This document shows positions 25,593-34,087 of a DNA stretch of 64,000 bases, piece by piece. Numbering within the stretch: the stretch's first letter is position 1; every line of letters begins with the position of its first letter. Below the pieces are notes generated by a model that made no database searches, had not been told where the DNA came from, and saw nothing but the letters and a program-made list of their open reading frames with translations. The stretch spans positions 186,001 through 250,000 of the forward strand of contig CAVVZI010000006.1 of assembly GCA_963752815.1 (NCBI GenBank), given 5' to 3'. This DNA comes from Sva-07 sp963752815 (GTDB lineage Bacteria > Actinomycetota > Acidimicrobiia > Acidimicrobiales > Ilumatobacteraceae). The translations under genes were made by a program, and so were the position numbers.

Positions 25593-26489
25593 ATGACGAC
25601 CGATGGTGCCCTCCAGGCAACGGAACGATTCGCCAGCGTGCAGGGTGTCCGTGACGCCCTTCGGGACGTGCACTACCTGGCCGACGACGGCATCGCCGGG
25701 GTGGCGTATCTGGCCGACAAGCTCAGCAAGCCGATCCTCGTCGAGGGTCCTGCCGGCACCGGCAAGACGCAGTTGGCGAAATCGATCGCCGAGATCACCG
25801 GGTCGCGACTGATCCGGCTCCAGTGCTACGAGGGGCTCGACGAGTCGAAAGCCCTCTACGAGTGGAACTACAAGAAGCAGCTGCTGCGCATCCAGACCGA
25901 GCGCGGGGAGCAGGGTGACGACTGGACGGAGATCAAGGACGACATCTTCTCCGACGAGTTCCTCCTGACCCGTCCGCTGCTCGAGGCGATCACGGCCACC
26001 GATCCGGTCGTGCTCCTCATCGACGAAGTCGACCGTGTCGAGGTCGAGACCGAGGCACTGCTGCTCGAGATCCTCTCCGACTACCAGGTGTCGATCCCCG
26101 AACTCGGCACGATCACCGCCACGCAGATCCCGCTCGTGTTCCTCACGTCGAACAACACGCGCGAGTTGTCCGAGGCGCTGAAGCGGCGCTGTCTCTACCT
26201 CCACGTCGACTACCCGCAGCTCGAGCGCGAGAAGGAGATCGTGCTGGCGAAGGTCCCGGGGATCACCGACAGCCTCGCCGACCAAGTGGCACGCATCGTC
26301 CGCTCGATCCGGCAGCTCGATCTGAAGAAGGCGCCGAGCGTGTCGGAGACCCTCGACTGGGCGCGCACGCTGATGATCCTCAACATCGACGTCATCGACG
26401 AGGCGACGGCCAAGGAGACGCTGAACATTCTCCTCAAGTACCAGACCGACATCGCCAAGGCGGCCAAGGAGCTGTCGGTCGACGGCTGA
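25593..26489 (+). CDS. MoxR-family AAA+ ATPase (CoxD-like)
   Basis: A 298-residue AAA+ chaperone-type ATPase: Walker A GPAGTGKTQ (about residues 53-61), Walker B VVLLIDEVDR (near 140), sensor 1 FLTSNNTRELSEALKRRC and a C-terminal lid. MoxR proteins work with VWA-domain partners to insert metals or mature enzyme complexes. The partner here is the VWA gene starting 18 bases after its stop. The sequence resembles CoxD-type members found beside carbon monoxide dehydrogenase genes, but no coxMSL is in the window. ATG 25593 is chosen over GTG 25584 because the latter lies inside the predicted -10. Confidence 0.88.
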   Translation: MTTDGALQATERFASVQGVRDALRDVHYLADDGIAGVAYLADKLSKPILVEGPAGTGKTQLAKSIAEITGSRLIRLQCYEGLDESKALYEWNYKKQLLRIQTERGEQGDDWTEIKDDIFSDEFLLTRPLLEAITATDPVVLLIDEVDRVEVETEALLLEILSDYQVSIPELGTITATQIPLVFLTSNNTRELSEALKRRCLYLHVDYPQLEREKEIVLAKVPGITDSLADQVARIVRSIRQLDLKKAPSVSETLDWARTLMILNIDVIDEATAKETLNILLKYQTDIAKAAKELSVDG

Positions 26490-26507
26490 TCGGCCGACTG
26501 TTCGCTC

Positions 26508-27944
26508 ATGCTCGAACTGCTGAACGGTTTCGTCGTCGAACTCCGCAACGCGGGGCTACCGGTGAGCCTCACCGAGAACCTCGACGCCATGGAGGCGGTG
26601 CAGTACATCCCGCTGGAAGACCGCGACGCGTTCAAGTACGCGCTCGGGGCCACGCTCATCAAGAACCACGCTCACTGGCGCAGCTTCGAGACGGTGTTCG
26701 AGGTGTACTTCAGCCTGCGCGGCCCGGAGTACAAGCTCGTCAGCGGCGACGGCGACACCGACATCGACCAGCTCTGGCGGGAGATGCAGGAGCAGCAGAA
26801 GCAGGAGGGTCAGGGCGGCGCCGGCGGGCTCGACAACCTGACGCCCGAAGAGATCGCCCAGATGCTCATGCAGGCGTTGATGAACGGCGACCAGGGCATG
26901 ATGCGGGCGATGGCCAAACAGGCCGTGCAACGCTTCGCCGGGATGGAGCCGGGCCGCCCGGTCGGCGGCACGTATTACCTGTACCGCACGCTGCGCAACC
27001 TCGATCTCGACGGGATGCTCGAGCGGTTGATGGAGGCCAGCCGCGAGCAGGTCGACGGCGACCTGACCTCGCTCGAGGAGCGTCTCGAACGCGAGGAGTA
27101 CGAAGACCGCATCGAGAAGTTCAAGGGTGAGATCGAGGCCGAGATCCGCCGTCGCCTGGTCGCCGACCGCGGCGCCGAGGCGATGGCCAAGACGCTGCGC
27201 AAGCCGCTCCCCGAAGACGTCGAGTTCATGCACGCCTCGCGCGACGAGATGGTGGCGCTGAAGAAGTCGCTCTACCCGCTCACCCGCAAGCTCGCCGCGC
27301 GCCTGGCGCGCAAGCGGCGTCACGGTCGCAAGGGCCCGCTCGACTTCCGCAACACGGTTCGCCATTCACTGAGCTACGGCGGCGTGCCCGCCGAGCCGAA
27401 GTTCAAGTACCCGCGCCCCTCCAAGCCCGAGCTGATCGTGGTCGCCGACATCTCCGGATCGGTGGCGGCGTTCGCTCGCTTCACGCTGATGCTGGTCTAT
27501 GCGATCCAGAACCAGTTCTCGAAGGTGCGCTCGTTCGTGTTCATCGACGGCCTCGACGAGGTCACCGACTACTTCCGGGCCACCGAGGACATCACCGAGG
27601 CGATCCACCGGGTCAACACCGAAGCCGACGTGGTGTGGGTCGACGGTCATTCCGACTACGGCCACGCCTTCGAGGTGTTCTGGGAGCGCTACGGCAAGGA
27701 CGTCGGCCCGAAGTCGACCGTGCTGCTGCTCGGCGATGCCCGGAACAACTACCACGCCAGTCAGGCCTGGGTGGTGAAGGAGATCCGCCAGAAGGCCCGC
27801 CACGTCTACTGGCTGAACCCGGAGCCGAAGAGCTACTGGAACACCGGCGACTCGATCGTCGGCGAGTACGGCACCCACACCGATGGCGTGTACGAGTGCC
27901 GCAATCTCCGCCAACTCGAATCCTTCGTCGAAAAACTCACCTGA
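26508..27944 (+). CDS. VWA-domain protein, CoxE-like
   Basis: A 478-residue partner of the preceding MoxR ATPase. The N-terminal half is helical and charged (an 'EEQQKQEGQGGAGGLDNL'-like linker around 100-115), and the C-terminal VWA domain starts near residue 308 with LIVVADISGSVAAFARF. Its MIDAS motif DxSxS is intact, so it should bind a metal-dependent ligand. CoxE-type VWA proteins assist cofactor maturation of molybdenum hydroxylases; the client here is unknown. Two tandem hairpin repeats follow its stop, separating it from the convergent guaB. Confidence 0.85.
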   Translation: MLELLNGFVVELRNAGLPVSLTENLDAMEAVQYIPLEDRDAFKYALGATLIKNHAHWRSFETVFEVYFSLRGPEYKLVSGDGDTDIDQLWREMQEQQKQEGQGGAGGLDNLTPEEIAQMLMQALMNGDQGMMRAMAKQAVQRFAGMEPGRPVGGTYYLYRTLRNLDLDGMLERLMEASREQVDGDLTSLEERLEREEYEDRIEKFKGEIEAEIRRRLVADRGAEAMAKTLRKPLPEDVEFMHASRDEMVALKKSLYPLTRKLAARLARKRRHGRKGPLDFRNTVRHSLSYGGVPAEPKFKYPRPSKPELIVVADISGSVAAFARFTLMLVYAIQNQFSKVRSFVFIDGLDEVTDYFRATEDITEAIHRVNTEADVVWVDGHSDYGHAFEVFWERYGKDVGPKSTVLLLGDARNNYHASQAWVVKEIRQKARHVYWLNPEPKSYWNTGDSIVGEYGTHTDGVYECRNLRQLESFVEKLT

Positions 27945-27960
27945 CGCGCCCACCTCATCC

Positions 27961-28065
27961 GAGCGATGTAGTTGTGGGGCGCTATAGCCCCGACATCGCC
28001 ATCACACTGGTCCGGTTCCCGCGAGCGATGTAGTTGTGGGGCGCTATCGCCCCGACATCGCCATC
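27961..28065. repeat. Two tandem 43-base hairpin repeats between convergent genes
   Basis: Copies at 27961-28003 and 28023-28065 are identical except for one base (gctatAgcc versus gctatCgcc). Each folds as an outer GCGATGT/ACATCGC stem and an inner GGGGC/GCCCC stem. The variant base in copy 2 lengthens the inner stem to GGGGCG/CGCCCC. They lie between the VWA gene and guaB, which converge, and may form a bidirectional terminator. Confidence 0.88.
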
Positions 28066-28083
28066 GCAACGGGCGTTCGGGGG

Positions 28084-29604
28084 TCAGGAGCGTTGGTAGT
28101 TGGGGGCTTCCTTGGTGATCGTCACGTCGTGGGGGTGGCTCTCGTCGCGGCCGGCGGTGGTGACCCGCATGAAGCGGGCGTTCTGCAGGTCGGCGAGCGT
28201 CGACGCACCGGCGTAGCCCATGCCGGAACGGAGGCCACCGACGAGTTGGTACGCCACGTCACCGAGCGGGCCGGCGTACGGCACACGCCCCTCGATGCCT
28301 TCGGGGACGAGCTTGTTGCTGCCCGCTCCGACCGCACTGGCACCCGGTGTCGACGACTGGCCGGTGGCATAGCGATCGGCGCTGTCGCCGGTCATCGCGC
28401 CCATCGACCCCATCCCGCGGTACGCCTTGTAGCGCCGACCTTCGAAGAGCTCCATCTCGCCGGGTGACTCCTCGGTGCCGGCGAGCAACGATCCGAGCAT
28501 CACCGTCGAGGCCCCGGCGACGATCGCCTTGACGATGTCACCCGAGAAGGTGATGCCACCGTCGGCGATGATCGGGACGCCGAGTTCGCGGCCGCGCCGG
28601 GCGGCGAACCAGACCGCCGAGAGTTGCGGCATGCCGGCACCGGAGACGACACGGGTGGTGCAGATCGATCCCGCGCCCACGCCCACTTTGATCGCGTCGG
28701 CGCCGGCCCGCACGAGTGCTTCGACGCCGTCCTCGGTCACCACGTTGCCCGCGGTGACCGGCAGGTCGGGCCACGACCCCTTGATCCGCTCGATCGCCTT
28801 GACGACGTTGGCGGAGTGACCATGGGCCGTGTCGATCGAAACGGCGTCGACGCCCATCGCCACCAGCGCTTCGACCCGTGCTTCGATGTCGTCGCCGACG
28901 CCGATCGCACCGGCACACCGCAGGCGTCCCTTGCCGTCGCGTGAGGCGTTCGGGAAGTCGAGGCGCTTCTGGATGTCCTTCACCGTGATCAGGCCGGCGA
29001 GACGGCCGTCGTCGTCGACGAGCGGGAGCTTCTCGATGCGATGGGCCTGGAGAATCGCCTTGGCCTCGTCGAGCGAGGTGCCCACGGGTGCGGTGACGAG
29101 CGGGTCGGACGTCATGAACTCGGTGACCGGACGATCGAAGTCGTTGCCCTCGCAGAACCGGATGTCACGGTTGGTGAGGATCCCGACGAGCCGGCCGTCG
29201 GGATCGGTGATCGGCACGCCGGAGAACTTGAAGCGGTTCATCAACGCCTCGGCGTCGTACAGCAGCGCCGTCGGCGGCAGCGTGACCGGATCGGTGATCA
29301 TGCCCGACTGCGAGCGCTTGACCTTCTGGACCTCGGCCGCCTGATCGTCGATCGACATGTTGCGGTGGATCACGCCGATGCCGCCGTGGCGTGCCATGGC
29401 GACGGCCATCCCGCCCTCGGTGACCTTGTCCATCGCGGCGGAGACGAGCGGTACGGCGAGTTCGATGTCGGCGGCGAACTGCGCCGACGTGTCGACGGCG
29501 TCGGGCAGCGTTTCGGAGTAACCGGGTACGACGACGACGTCGTCGAACGTCAGCGCCTCGAAGCGGTCGAAGAAGTCGTCGTTGACGTTGCTGCGCGTGC
29601 TCAT
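28084..29604 (-). CDS. guaB: Inosine-5'-monophosphate dehydrogenase
   Basis: Oxidises IMP to XMP with NAD+, the committed step to GMP. The 506-residue (beta/alpha)8-barrel carries an inserted CBS pair (about residues 100-215; MTSDPLVTAPVGTSLDEAKA). The catalytic cysteine loop is GVGAGSICTTRVVSGAGMPQ near residue 312, and the flap contains KAYRGMGSMGAM. It is last in the purine block; its ATG overlaps the stop of purN (ATGA). The N-terminal signature ALTFDDVVVVPGYSETLP fits the family start at ATG 29604. Confidence 0.97.
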   Translation of the reverse strand: MSTRSNVNDDFFDRFEALTFDDVVVVPGYSETLPDAVDTSAQFAADIELAVPLVSAAMDKVTEGGMAVAMARHGGIGVIHRNMSIDDQAAEVQKVKRSQSGMITDPVTLPPTALLYDAEALMNRFKFSGVPITDPDGRLVGILTNRDIRFCEGNDFDRPVTEFMTSDPLVTAPVGTSLDEAKAILQAHRIEKLPLVDDDGRLAGLITVKDIQKRLDFPNASRDGKGRLRCAGAIGVGDDIEARVEALVAMGVDAVSIDTAHGHSANVVKAIERIKGSWPDLPVTAGNVVTEDGVEALVRAGADAIKVGVGAGSICTTRVVSGAGMPQLSAVWFAARRGRELGVPIIADGGITFSGDIVKAIVAGASTVMLGSLLAGTEESPGEMELFEGRRYKAYRGMGSMGAMTGDSADRYATGQSSTPGASAVGAGSNKLVPEGIEGRVPYAGPLGDVAYQLVGGLRSGMGYAGASTLADLQNARFMRVTTAGRDESHPHDVTITKEAPNYQRS

Positions 29605-30293
29605 ACGTGGAGCTCCTCGGATTCCGTCGGGTGGATGCGGTCGGTCGGCTCGGCTGATGTGCGGAGGATCGAACGATCTTCGCAGATCGCGGCAACGGTG
29701 GCGACGAGCAGGTCGTGCTCGACCCCGTGCATCGTCGCCTCGAACGCCTCGAACGATCCGCGGGTGTCGATCTCGACCACACGGGTCGCCAGTGTCGGGC
29801 CGTCGTCGATGCCGTCGTCGGGGACGAGGTGCACCATCACCCCGGTCGACGTGCGAGCACCGGCGAGCGCCGAGTCCCATGCCCGCCGGATCGAGTCGAT
29901 GCCCGGCAGGTCGCCGGGGAGCGCTGGATGCAGGTTGATCACCTGGCCCGGGAACCAGCCGAGGAAGCTCATCGTGAGGACGCGCATCCAACCGGCGAGC
30001 ACCACGAGGTCCGGCTCGAACCCGGCGACGACGTCGGCGAGGCGGGCGTCGTACTCGGCCCGCGGTTCGCCCGGTGCCGGCCCGATGTGGACCGCCGGGA
30101 CCCCCGCCGCGTCGGCCCGCTGGAGGGCGAACACGTCGGCGCGGTTCGAGACCACGGCCACGACCCGGCCGGCGACGCGACCATCGGCGCAGGCGTCGAG
30201 GACCGCCTGCAGGTTCGAACCGTTCCCGGACACCAGCACCACGATGCGGCTCGCTCGGGTCTGGCCGCCTGCGTCGGCGAGAGAGGGGACCAT
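29601..30293 (-). CDS. purN: Phosphoribosylglycinamide formyltransferase
   Basis: Third step of IMP synthesis, transferring a formyl group from 10-formyl-tetrahydrofolate to GAR. The 230-residue protein has VVLVSGNGSNLQAVLDA at the phosphate-binding end, the catalytic Asn/His segment INLHPALPG, and the catalytic Asp in VPDDGIDDGPTLA. About 30 extra residues at the C-terminus (ILRTSAEPTDRIHPTESEELHV) go beyond the E. coli enzyme. A TAGGTT hexamer six bases before the ATG suggests that purN-guaB can also be transcribed separately from the rest of the purine block. Confidence 0.94.
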   Translation of the reverse strand: MVPSLADAGGQTRASRIVVLVSGNGSNLQAVLDACADGRVAGRVVAVVSNRADVFALQRADAAGVPAVHIGPAPGEPRAEYDARLADVVAGFEPDLVVLAGWMRVLTMSFLGWFPGQVINLHPALPGDLPGIDSIRRAWDSALAGARTSTGVMVHLVPDDGIDDGPTLATRVVEIDTRGSFEAFEATMHGVEHDLLVATVAAICEDRSILRTSAEPTDRIHPTESEELHV

Positions 30294-30299
30294 TCAGCG

Positions 30300-30305
30300 A
30301 ACCTA
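30300..30305 (-). promoter_or_regulatory. -10 element, leaderless promoter of purN
   Basis: TAGGTT on the minus strand lies 6 bases before the ATG of purN; +1 would fall exactly on the start codon at 30293. It lies in the 52-base gap after the purD-purM fusion, the only long gap near the end of the operon. Confidence 0.45.
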
Positions 30306-30345
30306 GCGATGCCGGCCGCAGGACAAGGCGAGCGTGAACGAAAAA

Positions 30346-32523
30346 TCAGTGCAGACGGACGGCACGGGTCCCTGCGACGAGTTCGCCGATGACCCACGTC
30401 GGTTCGGCGATCGCCGCTCGCACGCGGTCGACGTCGTCGGGTCCGCAGATCACCACCATGCCGATCCCCATGTTGAGCGTGCGGTACAGCTCCTCGGTCG
30501 GCATCGTCGGCAACAGCTCACGGACCAGCCGGAACAGCGGCGGCACGGGCCACGATCCGAGATCGATCGCCGCGTCGACGCCATCGGGCAGCACGCGCGG
30601 CAGGTTCTCCGGCAGCCCGCCACCGGTGATGTGCGCCAGTCCCTTGACGCAGCCGTCGGCCAGCGCCGGGGTCAGCACATCGAGATACGAGCGGTGCGGC
30701 TCGAGCAGTGTCTCGCCGAGCGGCCGGTCGAAGCCGTCGGGCGTCACGTCCATCGGTATCCAGTCGAACACCTTGCGCAACAGCGAGTAGCCATTGGTGT
30801 GCGGCCCGCTCGAGGCGATGCCGATCAGCGCGTCGCCGATGCCGACGTCGGCGCGGGGCAGGAGTTCGTCGCGTTCGGCCACGCCGACGAGCGTCCCCGC
30901 AATGTCGAAGGCACCCGGCGCGTAGACGCCCGGCATCTCGGCGGTCTCGCCGCCGAGCAATGCGCACCCGGCCACACGGCACGCTTCGGCCATCCCGCCG
31001 ACCACCTCGGCGACGAGGTCGGCGTCGAGCACGCTGGCGGCGATGTAGTCGAGGAAGAACAACGGCCGCGCCGACTGGACGAGCACGTCGTCGATGCAAT
31101 GGTTGACGATGTCCATCCCGACGCCGCGCACCATGCCGAGACGGGCGGCGAGTTCGACCTTCGTACCGACGCCGTCGGTCGACGCGACGAGCACGGGGTC
31201 GCGCAACGCCGTGATGGCCGCGGCGCTGAACACACCGCCGAAGCTGCCGACGCCGCGCAGCACGCCGTTGTCGTGCGTGGCTTCGACCGCGGCCTTCATC
31301 TCGGCGACCGCTCGCGTGCCCTCGTCGATGTCGACGCCGGCTTCGGCGTAGGAGCGGAACGAGGCGCCGAGCGCCCGCCACCCGATGTCGCGGCGGACCT
31401 GCATGCCGTCGAACCGGATTGCGACCAGCCGGTCGTAGGCGTGTCGTCGGGCCGCCGCGAGGTCGTCGCCCAACCCGGTCACGGCGAGCACGCGGCCGCC
31501 GGCCACGGCGCCTGACGGGTCGACGCCGGCATCGAAGCGGATCGCATCTGCGGTGTCGGCGCCGCTGTCGTGGATCGTCGCTCCGGTGGTGGGTGCAGCG
31601 GGATAGCCGGCCGCCGCGGCGACGACGGTGAGACTCGCTCCGTCGCGGATGGCGATCGTGGCCTCGGCGAGCGCCGGACCGCGGGTGCAGGCCAGCATCA
31701 GCGCGGCGAGGTCGTTCTCGACGAGGGGGAGCACCGCCTGGGTCTCCGGGTCGCCGAAGCGCACGTTGTACTCGACGAGTCGCGGGCCGTCGACGGTGAG
31801 CATCAGCCCGGCGTAGATCACGCCGACGTAGGGCGTGCCCGCGGCGCGGAAGTGGTCCACCACCGGCTGCACGAACGTGGCCACGAGTTCGTCGGCCGCG
31901 TGCGGGATCGGCGCCGGGGCGTAGGCACCCATTCCGCCGGTGTTGGGCCCGGTGTCGCCCTCGCCGATCCGTTTGTGGTCCTGGGCGATCGGCAACGCCA
32001 CAGCGGTGGTGCCGTCGCACAGCACCATGAGGGTGCACTCCGGGCCGTGCATGCGCTCCTCGAGCAGGAACGTCCCGGCGGCGGCCGCCGACTCGATCGC
32101 TCGTTCGGTGGCCGCGTCGCCGTCGGGGACGGCGACGCCCTTGCCGCCCGCCAGCCCGTCGAGTTTCACCACGACCGGGACCCCGAGCTCGCGCCACCAG
32201 GCGACGGCGGCGGCCGCCTCGGTGAACCGGGCGAACCGGGGGCCGGGGATGCCGAGTTCGGTGGCGAGCGCCCGGGCGTAGGACTTCGACGATTCGAGCT
32301 GGGCGAGCGTGGCGGTCGGCCCGAAGCACGGCAACCCGCGCCGGACGCATTCGTCGGCGATGCCCGCGGCCAAGGCGGCCTCGGGTCCGGGGACGACGAG
32401 ATCGATGTCCGACGGGCCGGCCTCGCCGAGGTCGGGGGCCACGATCACGTCGTGACCGTGGCGGCGGCACGCCCAGGCGATGGCCGCTTCGCGACCGCCG
32501 CCACCGACGACGAGCACCCGCAT
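30346..32523 (-). CDS. purDM: Bifunctional GAR synthetase - AIR synthetase (PurD-PurM fusion)
   Basis: A 725-residue protein doing steps 2 and 5 of IMP synthesis. Residues 1 to about 385 are PurD (ATP-grasp: SKSYARALATELGIPGP, DHKRIGEGDTGPNTGGMGAY, EYNVRFGDPETQ, ending RRDIGWRALG). From about 392 follows PurM (SYAEAGVDIDEG, ASTDGVGTKVELAA, MDIVNHCIDDVLVQSARPLF, GGETAEMPGVY, SSGPHTNGYSLLRK). Only a few residues link them and there is no internal start codon, so this is a true fusion. The PurD N-domain is about 25 residues short: the usual APGNAGT loop is missing, and GREHA reads GREAA. purN follows 52 bases downstream, giving the same enzyme order as animal GART. Confidence 0.93.
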   Translation of the reverse strand: MRVLVVGGGGREAAIAWACRRHGHDVIVAPDLGEAGPSDIDLVVPGPEAALAAGIADECVRRGLPCFGPTATLAQLESSKSYARALATELGIPGPRFARFTEAAAAVAWWRELGVPVVVKLDGLAGGKGVAVPDGDAATERAIESAAAAGTFLLEERMHGPECTLMVLCDGTTAVALPIAQDHKRIGEGDTGPNTGGMGAYAPAPIPHAADELVATFVQPVVDHFRAAGTPYVGVIYAGLMLTVDGPRLVEYNVRFGDPETQAVLPLVENDLAALMLACTRGPALAEATIAIRDGASLTVVAAAAGYPAAPTTGATIHDSGADTADAIRFDAGVDPSGAVAGGRVLAVTGLGDDLAAARRHAYDRLVAIRFDGMQVRRDIGWRALGASFRSYAEAGVDIDEGTRAVAEMKAAVEATHDNGVLRGVGSFGGVFSAAAITALRDPVLVASTDGVGTKVELAARLGMVRGVGMDIVNHCIDDVLVQSARPLFFLDYIAASVLDADLVAEVVGGMAEACRVAGCALLGGETAEMPGVYAPGAFDIAGTLVGVAERDELLPRADVGIGDALIGIASSGPHTNGYSLLRKVFDWIPMDVTPDGFDRPLGETLLEPHRSYLDVLTPALADGCVKGLAHITGGGLPENLPRVLPDGVDAAIDLGSWPVPPLFRLVRELLPTMPTEELYRTLNMGIGMVVICGPDDVDRVRAAIAEPTWVIGELVAGTRAVRLH

Positions 32524-32539
32524 CAGGCGATCGCCCGCT

Positions 32540-32603
32540 CGGTTCGTTCGGGGTCGGGGCCGAAACGAACTGCGGTTCGTTCGGGGTCGGGGCCGAAACG
32601 AAC
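32540..32603. repeat. Two identical 31-base hairpin repeats inside the purine operon
   Basis: Exact copies at 32540-32570 and 32573-32603, separated by TG. Each pairs GTTCGTTCGG with CCGAAACGAAC (one bulge), forming a 10-base stem. They fill the 97-base gap between purF and the purD-purM fusion, the largest gap in the block. They may tune read-through or protect mRNA ends. Confidence 0.92.
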
Positions 32604-32620
32604 ACCCACGCGAACTGTGG

Positions 32621-34087
32621 TCATGCCAGGACGCCTTCGAACGACAGTTTCGCCTGGGCGTCGCCGACGGCCAGCGGGTACTTCCCGGTGAAGCAGGCGT
32701 TGCAGTAGCCGTCGTCCTGACCGGCCTCGCGGCTGGCGATCGCCCGCATCATCCCGTCGAGCGAGAGGAACGCCAGGCTGTCGGCGCCGATGTGCTGGCG
32801 GATCTCCTCGACCGACAGCGTCGCCGAGATGAGGTCGCCGTCGTGGCCCATGTCGACGCCGAAGTGGCAGGCGTGCGTGATCGGCGGGCACGTGATCTTC
32901 AGGTGGACCTCCGCGGCGCCGGCGTCCCGGAGGAGCTTCACCAGCGGGCCCGCAGTGGTGCCGCGCACGAGCGAGTCGTCGATCATCACGACGCGTCGAC
33001 CCTCGAGGTTCTCCCGCAGGGCGTTGAACTTGAGGGCCACGCCGCGTTCGCGGATGTCCTGGGTGGGTTCGATGAACGTGCGGCCGATGTACCGGTTCTT
33101 GATCAGCCCGTCGTTGAATCGGATCCCGCTCTCCTGCGAGTACCCGATGGCCGCCGGGATCGAGCTGTCGGGCACGGGGATGACGACGTCGGCATCGGTC
33201 GGCGCCTCGCGGGCGAGTTCGATCCCGAGTTGCTGGCGGACGTGGTGCACGCTGCGGCCGTGCCACACGGAGTCGGGCCGGGAGAAGTAGACGAACTCGA
33301 ACGAGCACCGGGCGGCGTGGGTCTGCGGCGCGAGCACCTGGACCCGCTCGACCTCGGCGCCGCGCAGGGTGACCATCTCGCCGGGTTGCACCTCGTCGAT
33401 GTCGACGCACCCGAGCGTGGCGAGGGCGCACGTTTCGCTGGCCACCGCGTGGCCGCCCCCGGGGAGTCGTCCGACCGACAGCGGCCGGAAGCCCCACGGG
33501 TCGCGGACGGCGATCACCTGGTCGGCGGCGAGGATCACCAGGGAGAACGCGCCCTTCCACGCCGGCAGGGTGCGTTCGATGCGGTCCTGCCACGTCTGGC
33601 CACCAGCGGCCGCGAGCATCAGGGAGAGGACCTCCGAATCGCTCGTGGCGGTGAGACCGAAGCCGCGGTTCAACAGTTCGTCCCGCAGCGCCGTGGCGTT
33701 CACGAGGTTGCCGTTGTGGGCCAGGGCGAGCGGGCCGTGCATCGTCTCGATGAGGAACGGCTGGATGTTGCGCTCGGCGTTCGAACCGGTGGTGGAGTAC
33801 CGGGTGTGGCCGATGGCGTGGTAGCCGACCAGCGGGGCGAGGGTTTCGGGCGAGAAGACGTTGGCGACGAGGCCGGCCTCCTTGTGGACCCGGGCCCGAC
33901 GACCGTCGCTCACGGCGATGCCGGCGGCCTCCTGACCCCGGTGCTGCAGGGCGAACAGGCCGAAGAACGCCAGTTGGGCGACCCCGTCGCCGTGCGGAGT
34001 CGAGATGCCGAGCACACCGCACTCCTCCTTGGGGCGGTCGTCCGACGGATCGTGCATCGGAACGTTCGTGACGCGTAGCGAAGTCAT
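32621..34087 (-). CDS. purF: Amidophosphoribosyltransferase
   Basis: Committed first step of purine synthesis: PRPP plus glutamine to phosphoribosylamine. The 488-residue protein is of the B. subtilis type, with a propeptide of about 22 residues before the nucleophilic Cys23 (EECGVLGI). Four cysteines match the 4Fe-4S ligands (HAARCSFEFVYF, THACHFG, and the pair in GYCNACFTGKYP), and the PRPP loop is VVMIDDSLVRGTT. Start ATG 34087 overlaps the purC stop (ATGA); an inner ATG at 34057 is less likely. It is probably an oxygen-sensitive, self-processed enzyme like its relatives. Confidence 0.96.
   Translation of the reverse strand: MTSLRVTNVPMHDPSDDRPKEECGVLGISTPHGDGVAQLAFFGLFALQHRGQEAAGIAVSDGRRARVHKEAGLVANVFSPETLAPLVGYHAIGHTRYSTTGSNAERNIQPFLIETMHGPLALAHNGNLVNATALRDELLNRGFGLTATSDSEVLSLMLAAAGGQTWQDRIERTLPAWKGAFSLVILAADQVIAVRDPWGFRPLSVGRLPGGGHAVASETCALATLGCVDIDEVQPGEMVTLRGAEVERVQVLAPQTHAARCSFEFVYFSRPDSVWHGRSVHHVRQQLGIELAREAPTDADVVIPVPDSSIPAAIGYSQESGIRFNDGLIKNRYIGRTFIEPTQDIRERGVALKFNALRENLEGRRVVMIDDSLVRGTTAGPLVKLLRDAGAAEVHLKITCPPITHACHFGVDMGHDGDLISATLSVEEIRQHIGADSLAFLSLDGMMRAIASREAGQDDGYCNACFTGKYPLAVGDAQAKLSFEGVLA

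Noticed and set aside
27961..28065. CRISPR array
   Set aside because: Only two copies, each internally palindromic, with a 19-base spacer and no cas genes.
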